A stretch of 64,000 nucleotides of DNA from an uncultured Microbacterium sp. Lineage in GTDB: Bacteria; Actinomycetota; Actinomycetes; Actinomycetales; Microbacteriaceae. Within the stretch, counting starts at the first letter, position 1, and each line of letters begins with the position of its first letter. The notes below the pieces were generated by a model. It did not search any database and was not told where the DNA came from. It saw only the letters and a list, made by a program, of their open reading frames with translations. Positions 18,316-25,866 of the stretch are shown here, one piece after another. The stretch lies in NCBI GenBank assembly GCA_947503655.1, contig CANNEP010000002.1:49460-113459 (forward strand). The letters are read 5' to 3'. A program made the translations under genes and the position numbers.

Positions 18316-18921
18316 TTAGCTGAAGAAGAAGCCCGCCACGATTCCCGCGGCGAGTACGGTAAGAACGAGCAGGGGGAGCGGTTCGATGTTGCGTCGAACC
18401 GTGACCTCGCCAGCCTCGCCAATGGCGATCTGGTTCGCGTTCTTCAGCTTCTCCCAGCGCTCACGGATGACAATGGCCGCGTCGCCCGAGTCGGTTCCGA
18501 TGAGATCTGCGTGACGCGGGCGTTCGCCCGCAGCGCGCGTCTCGCGGTTCGCGGCTCGGCGGCCGGCCGTGTACGCCGTGACGAGACCGGGCGCCGGAGC
18601 CGACCACGCCGCGAACTTCTTTCCCGGCGTGTAGAGGGTAAGCGCATGCTTCGTGTCCACCAGAATGAGTGCCACCCACGGCACGAAGATATGGTGCGTC
18701 ACGTTTTGGATCAGCACACCCTCGTCGCTCACCGTGACATTCGGACGCCACAGCGCGAAGTACGCATAAGCCACCAGGAAGAGGCCGGTGGGGTAAACCC
18801 ACGTCAGGCGCGAATCGCCGCTACTGGCCGCGATCACTACGAGCACGACGCTCAACACCCACAGGATCACCGTCACGATGCGGTTGAATCGGGAATGGAC
18901 GGTCGTCTCGTTGCTCTTCAC
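18316..18921 (-). CDS. Membrane-anchored PH-domain-like protein
   Basis: This 201-residue protein has two N-terminal hydrophobic segments (about residues 13-33 and 42-58). A domain resembling bacterial PH domains follows (NVTVSDEGVLIQNVTHHIFVP, shown here as NVTVSDEGVLIQN then VTHHIFVPW). A charged linker and a final hydrophobic helix (LPLLVLTVLAAGIVAGFF) complete it. The function is unknown; such proteins are membrane-associated scaffolds. Translation begins at GTG 18921, with GAGGGG somewhat far upstream. The gene lies antisense between oppC-like and oppDF-like genes and so interrupts what is otherwise one importer operon. Confidence 0.75.
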   Translation of the reverse strand: MKSNETTVHSRFNRIVTVILWVLSVVLVVIAASSGDSRLTWVYPTGLFLVAYAYFALWRPNVTVSDEGVLIQNVTHHIFVPWVALILVDTKHALTLYTPGKKFAAWSAPAPGLVTAYTAGRRAANRETRAAGERPRHADLIGTDSGDAAIVIRERWEKLKNANQIAIGEAGEVTVRRNIEPLPLLVLTVLAAGIVAGFFFS

Positions 18922-18959
18922 ACTTCTATTTTCCCCTCTCGTATGGTGAGGAACACACG

Positions 18960-20726
18960 ATGAACATGCCAGAAGAACGAAAGCGTCGCGAAGGCGCCCC
19001 CCTTTTGGAAGTCGACGGACTCTCCGTTGACTTCGCCGTTGACAACTATTGGGTGCCGGCAGCTAAGAAGCTGACCTACAGCGTGCGCCCCGGAGAAGCA
19101 CTCGCGATCGTGGGTGAATCCGGATCCGGCAAGTCGGTCAGCTCGATGTCGCTCCTGGGTCTGCTCCCCAAGAACGCGCGCGTCACTGGTTCCGCTCGCC
19201 TCGATGGTCGCGAGATTCTGTCGCTCAAGGGCGACGACCTTCGCCGCATTCGTGGTCGCGAAATTGCCGTGATCTTCCAGGAGCCGATGACGGCGCTGAA
19301 CCCGGTCTTCACGGTCGGCTTCCAGATCATTGAGACGTTGCGTATGCACTTCGGTATGACACCGAGTGCGGCCAAGACCCGCGCTCTCGAACTGCTCGAC
19401 ATGGTTGACCTGCCTGACCCGCGCAAGGCGTTCAACTCCTACCCGCACCAGCTCTCGGGCGGTCAGCGCCAGCGTGCAATGATCGCGCAGTCGATTTCCT
19501 GCGATCCGAAGCTGCTGATTGCTGATGAGCCGACGACGGCGCTCGACGTAACGGTGCAGGCTGAAATCCTCGACCTGATGCGCGACTTGCGTCACCGCGT
19601 TGATGCTGCAATCCTCCTCATCACCCACGACATGGGTGTGGTTGCTGACCTCGCCGACGACATCGTCGTCATGCGTAAGGGTGAGATTGTGGAGCGCGGA
19701 ACCACGCAAGAAGTGTTCGCGAACCCGCAGCACCCTTACACACAGCAGCTGCTGGCTGCCGTGCCGCGTCTGGGCGCGGGTCTCGATGGTGAACAGCGCA
19801 TCGACACCACCGCCGCACTCCGCGGTGACACCTCGGCCATTCGTATCGCCGAGGCGGCCGCTGCGGAAGACGCTGAGCGTGCGTCCAAGGGCGCTCCGGT
19901 GCTCGAGTTCAAGGACGTTGCGATCGACTACCCGAAGAAGGGCCGCGTGCCTGCCTTCCGCGCCGTCGAGCACGCATCGTTCACGATCTACCCCGGCGAG
20001 GTCACCGGCCTCGTTGGTGAGTCGGGCTCCGGTAAGTCCACCATGGGCCGCGCGGCTATCGGCTTGCTGCCGATCGCCGAGGGGCAAGCCTCGGTTGTCG
20101 GTCACGACATCTCGAACGCCAACCGTCGTCTGCTGCACGAAGTGCACAAGGACGTCGGTATCGTCTTCCAAGACCCGTCGTCGTCGCTCAACCCGCGTCT
20201 GCCGATCGGTCAGTCCATCGGTGAGCCGATGCTGCTGGCCGGTGTCGCAAAGGGTCGCGCGCTCGACATCAAGGTGCAAGAACTTCTTGACGCCGTTGAA
20301 CTGCCGCGCTCCTACCGCAACCGCTACCCGCACGAGCTGTCGGGTGGTCAGAAGCAGCGTGTTGGTATTGCCCGCGCGCTCTCGCTCGAGCCTAAGTTGC
20401 TGATCGCCGACGAGCCCACCTCGGCGCTCGACGTTTCGGTGCAGGCGACGGTGCTTAAGCTGCTGCGCGCACTCCAGAACGAACTCGGCTTCGCCTGCCT
20501 GTTCATTAGCCACGACCTCGCGGTTGTTGACTCGCTCTCGGACCGCTTGATCGTGATGAACCACGGCTCGATTGTTGAGCAGGGCCCCACGGCTCAGGTG
20601 CTGAACGCTCCGCAGGACCCGTACACGCAGCGTCTCATCGCTGCGATTCCGGTTCCGGACCCGGAGGAGCAGAAGGTGCGCCGCGATGCTCGCGCCGCCC
20701 TGCTGGCATCACAGGAAGTCAGCTAA
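18960..20726 (+). CDS. Peptide ABC transporter ATPase, OppD-OppF fusion
   Basis: This 588-residue protein holds two complete ATPase domains. Domain 1: Walker A GESGSGKSV at residues 52-60, signature LSGGQRQRAMIAQ, Walker B LLIADEPTTALD. Domain 2: Walker A GESGSGKST at residues 353-361, signature LSGGQKQRVGIAR, Walker B LLIADEPTSALD. Each ends with an oligopeptide-transporter C-terminal segment (NPQHPYTQQLLAAVP and APQDPYTQRLIAAIP). It therefore supplies both the OppD and OppF functions to the permeases upstream. ATG is preceded by GTGAGGA. It must have its own promoter or be read through the antisense PH gene. A strong terminator follows. Confidence 0.94.
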   Translation: MNMPEERKRREGAPLLEVDGLSVDFAVDNYWVPAAKKLTYSVRPGEALAIVGESGSGKSVSSMSLLGLLPKNARVTGSARLDGREILSLKGDDLRRIRGREIAVIFQEPMTALNPVFTVGFQIIETLRMHFGMTPSAAKTRALELLDMVDLPDPRKAFNSYPHQLSGGQRQRAMIAQSISCDPKLLIADEPTTALDVTVQAEILDLMRDLRHRVDAAILLITHDMGVVADLADDIVVMRKGEIVERGTTQEVFANPQHPYTQQLLAAVPRLGAGLDGEQRIDTTAALRGDTSAIRIAEAAAAEDAERASKGAPVLEFKDVAIDYPKKGRVPAFRAVEHASFTIYPGEVTGLVGESGSGKSTMGRAAIGLLPIAEGQASVVGHDISNANRRLLHEVHKDVGIVFQDPSSSLNPRLPIGQSIGEPMLLAGVAKGRALDIKVQELLDAVELPRSYRNRYPHELSGGQKQRVGIARALSLEPKLLIADEPTSALDVSVQATVLKLLRALQNELGFACLFISHDLAVVDSLSDRLIVMNHGSIVEQGPTAQVLNAPQDPYTQRLIAAIPVPDPEEQKVRRDARAALLASQEVS

Positions 20727-20754
20727 CGGGTCCGGCGCGGCTGAGAAACCTGTC

Positions 20755-20791
20755 AAAGCCCCCGACGATCGCCCGATCGTCGGGGGCTTTT
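20755..20791 (+). terminator. Terminator of the oligopeptide importer operon
   Basis: AAAGCCCCCGACGATCG pairs perfectly with CGATCGTCGGGGGCTTT around a minimal loop, followed by TTT. It lies 28 nt after the stop. Confidence 0.9.
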
Positions 20792-20856
20792 CTGTAAGCG
20801 TGTAAGATAGATAGGCCCGATTCCGGGCACATTTACCCAACGCAAGGACAACATCC

Positions 20857-22767
20857 ATGGCGCATGCCCTCCGTCCGGATCTCCGAAATGTCGCAATCGT
20901 CGCACACGTCGACCACGGCAAGACCACGCTTGTCGACGCGATGCTTCGTCAGACGGGTGCCTTCAGCGACCACGGAAACACCGAAGACCGTTCGATGGAC
21001 TCTGGTGACCTTGAGCGCGAAAAGGGCATCACGATCCTCGCGAAGAATACGGCGATCACCTACAGCGGAAAGCACTCCGATGTTCCGGTGACGATCAACG
21101 TCATCGACACCCCGGGCCACGCTGACTTCGGTGGCGAGGTTGAGCGCGGTCTGTCGATGGTTGACGGTGTCGTGCTACTCGTTGACTCGTCTGAGGGCCC
21201 GCTCCCGCAGACCCGCTTCGTGCTGCGCAAGGCACTTGAGGCGAAGCTCCCCGTTATTCTCGCGGTCAACAAGACCGACCGTCCCGACGCTCGTATCGAG
21301 GCCGTTGAGGGCGAAGCGCAAGACCTTCTGCTCGGTCTTGCTTCTGACCTCGTTGACGACGTGCCCGACCTTGACGTCGACGCGCTGCTCGATGTTCCGG
21401 TCGTCTACACATCGGGTCGTGCTGGCGCCGCGTCGCGCAACCGTCCCGCTGACGGCGACCTGCCTGACAACGATGACCTCGAGCCGCTGTTCGACGCGAT
21501 TCTCGAGCACGTTCCGGCACCGTCGTACGACGACGAGGCTCCGTTGCAGGCGTGGGTCACGAACCTCGACTCCAGCCCGTTCCTCGGCCGTCTCGCGCTG
21601 CTGCGCGTTTTCAACGGCACGCTGAAAAAGGGTCAGACGGTCGCCTGGGTGCGCGCTGACGGCACGACGAGCACCGCTCGCGTCACCGAGCTACTGAAGA
21701 CCCGCGCCCTGGAGCGTTACCCCGCAGAAGAGGCCGGCCCCGGCGACATCGTTGCTATCGCTGGCTTCGAAGACATCACGATCGGTGAGACCATCGCCGA
21801 CCCCGAAGATATTCGCCCGCTGCCGATGATCCACGTCGACGACCCGGCGATCTCGATGACCATCGGAACCAACACCTCGCCGCTCGTCGGCAAGGTCAAG
21901 GGTCACAAGCTCACGGCTCGCATGGTCAAGGACCGCCTCGACCGCGAACTCATCGGTAACGTCTCGCTCAAGGTCGTCGACATCGGGCGCCCGGACGCGT
22001 GGGAAGTTCAGGGCCGTGGTGAGCTCGCTCTCGCGATCCTCGTTGAGAACATGCGTCGCGAAGGCTTCGAGCTCACCGTTGGCAAGCCGCAGGTGGTGAC
22101 GAAGAAGATCGACGGCAAGGTTCACGAGCCGTTCGAGCACCTCACGATCGACGCTCCGGAGGAGTACCTCGGTGCGATCACGCAGCTGCTCGCAGCGCGT
22201 AAGGGCCGCATGGAGGGCATGACGAACCACGGAACCGGTTGGGTTCGTATGGAGTTTGTCGTTCCGTCGCGCGGTTTGATCGGTTTCCGTACCGAGTTCA
22301 TGACCACGACGCGCGGTACCGGTATCGCCAACGCCATTTCGCACGGCTACGAGCCGTGGGCTGGGCAGATCGTGACGCGTCAGAACGGCTCGATCGTTTC
22401 TGACCGTTCGGGTGTCGTCACGCCGTTCGCGATCATCGCCCTGCAGGAGCGCATGAGCTTCTTCGTTTCGCCTCAGGACGAGGTGTACGAGGGCATGGTC
22501 ATCGGCGAGAACTCGCGCAACGACGACATGGACGTCAACATCACGAAGGAAAAGAAGCTCACCAACATGCGCGCAGCTTCGTCTGACTCCTTCGAGTCGA
22601 TGACGCCGCCGCGTCTGCTGTCGCTGGAGGAGAGCCTCGAGTTCGCTCGTGAAGACGAGTGCGTTGAGGTTACTCCGGAGAAGGTTCGCATCCGCAAGGT
22701 TGAGCTCGACGCCAACGCACGTGCCCGTGCCACGAGCCGCCTGAAGAAGCAGGACGCCAACGCGTAA
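20857..22767 (+). CDS. typA: Translational GTPase TypA/BipA
   Basis: This 636-residue ribosome-associated GTPase acts in 50S assembly and stress adaptation. The G motifs are clear: G1 AHVDHGKTT at residues 16-24, the switch I region EREKGITILAKN, G3 DTPGHADFGGEVER, and G4 NKTD. Domains II, III and V and the TypA C-terminal domain follow, with GRGELALAILVENMRREG typical of the family. ATG 20857 is preceded by CAAGGACAAC. A TAAGAT box at 20803 may be its -10 element. The gene is monocistronic, closed by a hairpin. Confidence 0.96.
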   Translation: MAHALRPDLRNVAIVAHVDHGKTTLVDAMLRQTGAFSDHGNTEDRSMDSGDLEREKGITILAKNTAITYSGKHSDVPVTINVIDTPGHADFGGEVERGLSMVDGVVLLVDSSEGPLPQTRFVLRKALEAKLPVILAVNKTDRPDARIEAVEGEAQDLLLGLASDLVDDVPDLDVDALLDVPVVYTSGRAGAASRNRPADGDLPDNDDLEPLFDAILEHVPAPSYDDEAPLQAWVTNLDSSPFLGRLALLRVFNGTLKKGQTVAWVRADGTTSTARVTELLKTRALERYPAEEAGPGDIVAIAGFEDITIGETIADPEDIRPLPMIHVDDPAISMTIGTNTSPLVGKVKGHKLTARMVKDRLDRELIGNVSLKVVDIGRPDAWEVQGRGELALAILVENMRREGFELTVGKPQVVTKKIDGKVHEPFEHLTIDAPEEYLGAITQLLAARKGRMEGMTNHGTGWVRMEFVVPSRGLIGFRTEFMTTTRGTGIANAISHGYEPWAGQIVTRQNGSIVSDRSGVVTPFAIIALQERMSFFVSPQDEVYEGMVIGENSRNDDMDVNITKEKKLTNMRAASSDSFESMTPPRLLSLEESLEFAREDECVEVTPEKVRIRKVELDANARARATSRLKKQDANA

Positions 22768-22786
22768 GCGGTAGCTCCCAGACACC

Positions 22787-22812
22787 GTGCCCGTACCTTT
22801 TGGTGCGGGCAC
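22787..22812 (+). terminator. Terminator of typA
   Basis: GTGCCCGTACC and GGTGCGGGCAC form an 11-bp stem with one mismatch and a TTTT loop, followed by GTTGCGTTTC. It excludes the far-upstream start that would otherwise be possible for the azlC-like gene. Confidence 0.7.
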
Positions 22813-22831
22813 GTTGCGTTTCAATGCGAAG

Positions 22832-23548
22832 ATGAATCTCGTGTCTGAAACCGATGTCGCTGAGGCTAACGCGCGCCGTGCGTGGCGTGACGCCATTGGT
22901 GTGTCGCTCGCGACCGGCGCGTACGGCATTTCGTTTGGCGCCCTCGCCATGTCGAGCGGCCTGGACATGTGGCAAACGTGCGTGCTGAGCCTGTTGATGT
23001 TCACCGGCGGTTCGCAGTTCGCGTTTATCGGAGTGATCGGTACCGGCGGTGTCGCCGCCGCGCCTGCCGCCATTGCTTCCTCGGCTCTCCTCGGCATTCG
23101 TAACCTCGCTTACGGCATGCGCCTGTCGTCGCTCATTGGGGGCAGCAAGGCTAAGCGCATTGCTGCGGCTCATCTCACGATCGACGAATCCACCGCTGTC
23201 GCGCTCGCGCAGAACGACACCCGGTCGAGACGAATTGGGTTTTGGGCGACCGGTATCGGCATCTTCGTCGGCTGGAACCTCATGACGCTTCTCGGAGCGA
23301 TCGTCGGTGACGTGCTTGGGGACCCGCGGGCGTGGGGCTTGGATGCCGCGGCCGCCGCAGCGTTCGTCGCTCTCTTGTGGCCACGACTGAAAAATCGGCA
23401 GGCGATCGCGGTGGGCGTTGCAGCCGCCGTCGTGGCAACGGCTGTCACCCCGATCGTGATGCCGGGTGCGCCCGTGCTCATCGCCGCATCTGTTGCGGTC
23501 ATCGTGGGCTGGTTCAACCTGTTTGAGCCTAAGGAGCAGGCCGCATGA
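22832..23548 (+). CDS. AzlC family branched-chain amino acid exporter, large subunit
   Basis: This protein of about 238 residues has six to seven hydrophobic segments. The AzlC signature region is ATGAYGISFGALAMSSGL, followed by VLSLLMFTGGSQFAF. With the small AzlD partner encoded next, it forms an exporter for branched-chain amino acids or analogues. The start is uncertain: ATG 22832 or GTG 22841. Starts further upstream lie in the typA terminator. The stop overlaps the azlD start (ATGA). Confidence 0.88.
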   Translation: MNLVSETDVAEANARRAWRDAIGVSLATGAYGISFGALAMSSGLDMWQTCVLSLLMFTGGSQFAFIGVIGTGGVAAAPAAIASSALLGIRNLAYGMRLSSLIGGSKAKRIAAAHLTIDESTAVALAQNDTRSRRIGFWATGIGIFVGWNLMTLLGAIVGDVLGDPRAWGLDAAAAAAFVALLWPRLKNRQAIAVGVAAAVVATAVTPIVMPGAPVLIAASVAVIVGWFNLFEPKEQAA

Positions 23549-23859
23549 CGCTCTGGTCTGCCGTGCTGCTGGCGTGCATCGCGTGTATGCTGCTGAAGCT
23601 CGCCGGTTATCTCACGCCGACGCATTGGCTCGAAGAGCCCCGCACCGCCCGAATCACCGATCTGCTGACGGTCGCGCTGTTGGCAGCACTCATCGCCACT
23701 CAGACTCTTGCGAGTGGTCAGAACATTGTGCTCGATGCCCGCATTCCGGCGGTCCTCGTCGCGGCCATCCTGCTCACCGTGCGTGCGCCGTTCCTGCTCG
23801 TCGTGCTGGCGGGTGCCGTGACCGCCGCGTTGCTCCGGCTGTGGGGGCTGGCCGCCTGA
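23545..23859 (+). CDS. AzlD family branched-chain amino acid exporter, small subunit
   Basis: This 104-residue protein has three to four hydrophobic segments, including LLACIACMLLKLAGYL, and the conserved ARIPAVLVAAILLTVRAPFL region with its terminal helix. It is the normal partner of AzlC. Its start lies in a 4-nt overlap with the upstream gene, so the pair is co-translated. Confidence 0.88.
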   Translation: MTLWSAVLLACIACMLLKLAGYLTPTHWLEEPRTARITDLLTVALLAALIATQTLASGQNIVLDARIPAVLVAAILLTVRAPFLLVVLAGAVTAALLRLWGLAA

Positions 23860-23887
23860 CGCTCGGTCAGCACCAAACCTTCCCGAG

Positions 23888-23893
23888 TACGAT
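23888..23893 (+). promoter_or_regulatory. Leaderless -10 element (TACGAT)
   Basis: TACGAT ends 6 nt before the GTG at 23900. There is no ribosome-binding site between them (GGCGGG is too close to serve). Confidence 0.55.
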
Positions 23894-23899
23894 GGCGGG

Positions 23900-24271
23900 G
23901 TGCAGCTTCTCTCCCGCATTCTGACCTGGGTCATGGCGTTTGTGCTCGGTGCTCTTTTTGGCGCCGCCGGAACCATTGGTTACGCCTCGATGCCGGTAGG
24001 ACTCCCGCTGGGCTTCGTCGTCGGAATCGTCGGCTGCGCCGCGATTCTCGTCGCGATCCGCATGATCACTGAGGATCGCATTGCCGCCGCCGTTGCGGGA
24101 GCGGGCATGCTGGGCGCCCTGCTCCTTTTTTCGGGTGTCGGTCCCGGTGGTTCCGTCGTGGTTCCGGACTCCGTTCTCGGCATGGTCTGGTCACTCGGAC
24201 TCACCGCCGTGGTGGTCGCGATCGTTGCGTGGCCGAGCGCGTCACGGCTCCGTGCCCTCAACCCGAAGTAG
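23900..24271 (+). CDS. Small membrane protein of unknown function (possibly DUF6113)
   Basis: This 123-residue protein has four predicted membrane helices (about residues 6-28, 33-53, 62-84 and 96-113) and a short basic C-terminus (SASRLRALNPK). There is no catalytic motif. Small four-helix proteins of this kind are often found beside fdxA/dapC in actinobacteria, and the DUF6113 label is my recollection rather than something proved here. It starts at GTG on a leaderless transcript. Its TAG stop doubles as the first bases of the -10 box of fdxA. Confidence 0.75.
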   Translation: MQLLSRILTWVMAFVLGALFGAAGTIGYASMPVGLPLGFVVGIVGCAAILVAIRMITEDRIAAAVAGAGMLGALLLFSGVGPGGSVVVPDSVLGMVWSLGLTAVVVAIVAWPSASRLRALNPK

Positions 24272-24274
24272 ACT
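24269..24274 (+). promoter_or_regulatory. Leaderless -10 element (TAGACT) for fdxA
   Basis: TAGACT lies 6 nt before GTG 24281, and its first three bases are the stop codon of the preceding gene. fdxA and dapC can thus be transcribed separately from the upstream membrane gene. Confidence 0.6.
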
Positions 24275-24280
24275 GATCCT

Positions 24281-24598
24281 GTGACGTACGTGATTGCTCT
24301 GCCTTGTGTGGACGTGAAAGACCGCGCCTGCATTGATGAATGCCCCGTTGACTGCATCTACGAGGGTGAGCGCATGCTTTACATTCACCCCGATGAGTGC
24401 GTTGACTGTGGTGCGTGCGAGCCGGTCTGCCCGGTTGAGGCCATCTACTACGAAGATGACCTGCCCGAAGAGTGGGCCGACTACTACAAGGCCAATGTTG
24501 AGTTCTTCGACGGCGTGGGCTCGCCCGGTGGGGCGGCAAAGGTTGGCGTGATTCCGAAGGATCACCCGGTCGTCTCGGTTCTGCCGCCGCAGGCATGA
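24281..24598 (+). CDS. fdxA: Ferredoxin, 3Fe-4S/4Fe-4S (FdxA type)
   Basis: This 105-residue electron carrier is nearly canonical for actinobacterial seven-iron ferredoxins. Eight cysteines are visible at 9, 17, 21, 25, 40, 43, 46 and 50, in the contexts CIDECPVDCIYEG and CVDCGACEPVCPVEAI. They hold one 3Fe-4S and one 4Fe-4S cluster. It probably donates electrons to cytochromes P450 or other oxidoreductases encoded elsewhere. It starts at GTG on a leaderless transcript and overlaps dapC by 4 nt. The fdx-dapC order is conserved in mycobacteria. Confidence 0.96.
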   Translation: MTYVIALPCVDVKDRACIDECPVDCIYEGERMLYIHPDECVDCGACEPVCPVEAIYYEDDLPEEWADYYKANVEFFDGVGSPGGAAKVGVIPKDHPVVSVLPPQA

Positions 24599-25704
24599 GC
24601 GTTCGCGACCTCGCCGACTACCCGTGGGACGCGGTGGCGCCGTTCGCTCAGCGCGCCCGCGAACACGCTGACGGCATCGTTGACCTGTCGATTGGGTCAC
24701 CCGTCGATGAAACCCCCGCCGTTATTCGTGAGGCTCTTGCTGCGGCGACCGAAGCGCACGCGTACCCGCAAACTGTCGGCACGGTTCCGCTTCGCGAAGC
24801 CATCGTCTCCTGGTTTGAACGCCGTCGCGGCGTCACCGGACTGACGCCCGATCACGTTCTACCGACGATCGGGTCAAAAGAACTCGTCGCACTGTTGCCG
24901 ACTCTGTTGGGTCTCGGCGCAGGCGACATCGTCGTGCACCCGCGTGCGGCGTATCCGACGTATGAGGTCGGCGCCGTCGTCGTGGGGGCGACCCCGGTTG
25001 CTGAGGATGACCCCGCGTTGTGGCCAGCCGGAACCAAGCTGATCTGGTTGAATTCGCCCGGTAACCCTGATGGCCGCGTTTGGAACGCCGCAGAACTTCG
25101 AGCGGCCGTTGCGCGTGCCCGTGAACTCGGTGCTGTCATCGCCGGCGACGAATGCTATGCCGAGCTCGGGTGGGAAGCGCCGTGGGACACCGAGGCGATT
25201 CCCTCGATTCTTGACCCGCGCGTCACTGACGGTGATGCGACTGGTGTGCTGTCGGTGTACTCGCTGTCGAAGCAGTCCAACCTGGCTGGCTACCGCGCCG
25301 CATTCCTGGCGGGCGATGCTGACCTGGTGAATCGCCTGCTCACCGCACGTAAGCACCTCGGCTTGATGTTGCCGTTGCCGGTACAGCACGCCATGGCGGT
25401 CGCGCTGAACGATGACGTCCACGTGGCGCAGCAGAAGGAGCGGTACCGCGCCCGCCGCGAAACGCTCAAGCCGGCGCTCGAAGCCGCAGGTTTTCGCATC
25501 GACAACAGTGAGGCGGGCCTGTATCTGTGGGCGACCGAAGGTCGTGACGCGTGGGAGAGCATCGAAAGACTGGCCGAAATTGGCATCCTGGCTGGCCCCG
25601 GCGTCTTCTACGGTCCGTACTTTTCGCAGCACGTGCGCCTGTCGCTGACAGCCACAGACGAGCGGATCGCGGCGGCGGCTGCGCGCCTGCGCCAAATTTC
25701 GTAG
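24595..25704 (+). CDS. dapC: Succinyldiaminopimelate transaminase (actinobacterial DapC)
   Basis: This 369-residue fold-type I PLP aminotransferase converts N-succinyl-2-amino-6-ketopimelate to N-succinyl-LL-diaminopimelate in lysine and peptidoglycan synthesis. The N-terminal SIGSPVDETPAVI, the core LIWLNSPGNPDGRV and the PLP lysine K226 in YSLSKQSNLAGYR are visible. A C-terminal arginine context (HVRLSLTA) binds the carboxylate. The start overlaps the ferredoxin stop (ATGA). dapD and dapE lie just downstream, past gltA, so three steps of the succinylase branch are clustered. Confidence 0.93.
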   Translation: MSVRDLADYPWDAVAPFAQRAREHADGIVDLSIGSPVDETPAVIREALAAATEAHAYPQTVGTVPLREAIVSWFERRRGVTGLTPDHVLPTIGSKELVALLPTLLGLGAGDIVVHPRAAYPTYEVGAVVVGATPVAEDDPALWPAGTKLIWLNSPGNPDGRVWNAAELRAAVARARELGAVIAGDECYAELGWEAPWDTEAIPSILDPRVTDGDATGVLSVYSLSKQSNLAGYRAAFLAGDADLVNRLLTARKHLGLMLPLPVQHAMAVALNDDVHVAQQKERYRARRETLKPALEAAGFRIDNSEAGLYLWATEGRDAWESIERLAEIGILAGPGVFYGPYFSQHVRLSLTATDERIAAAAARLRQIS

Positions 25705-25764
25705 GTTATCTCCACCGAATTCCAGGATCCTTTGCGGCGGTCAACAGTACTGCCCGAGTCCTAC

Positions 25765-25770
25765 TAGGCT
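25765..25770 (+). promoter_or_regulatory. Leaderless -10 element (TAGGCT) upstream of gltA
   Basis: TAGGCT ends 6 nt before GTG 25777, the start of a 29-codon uORF. It is also the best -10 candidate for the gltA transcript, which would then begin at about 25777 with the uORF at its 5' end. Confidence 0.55.
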
Positions 25771-25776
25771 GTAAAT

Positions 25777-25866
25777 GTGTGGCTTCTTTTGTGGAGCCCT
25801 GACCGGCCGCGTCACCGCGCGGCACATACGACTCTCGTCGATACAGATCGCAAGGAGGCACCGTGA
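25777..25866 (+). CDS. Putative 29-codon leaderless uORF coupled to gltA
   Basis: The frame begins at GTG directly behind a TAGGCT box at the 6-nt leaderless spacing. It reads MWLLLWSPDRPRHR followed by a polar tail ending DRKEAP. Its TGA overlaps the gltA GTG (GTGA), and the gltA ribosome-binding site AAGGAGG lies within its last codons. This arrangement suggests translational coupling or a leader-peptide control of citrate synthase. It could also be a chance frame. The sequence has no recognisable family, and the Leu/Trp-rich start followed by Arg/Pro/His is unusual for a stable protein. Confidence 0.4.
   Translation: MWLLLWSPDRPRHRAAHTTLVDTDRKEAP

Noticed and set aside
18918-20564. 548-codon antisense frame opposite the OppDF-like ATPase
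   Set aside because: No domain, and the sense strand encodes two complete ABC ATPase domains.
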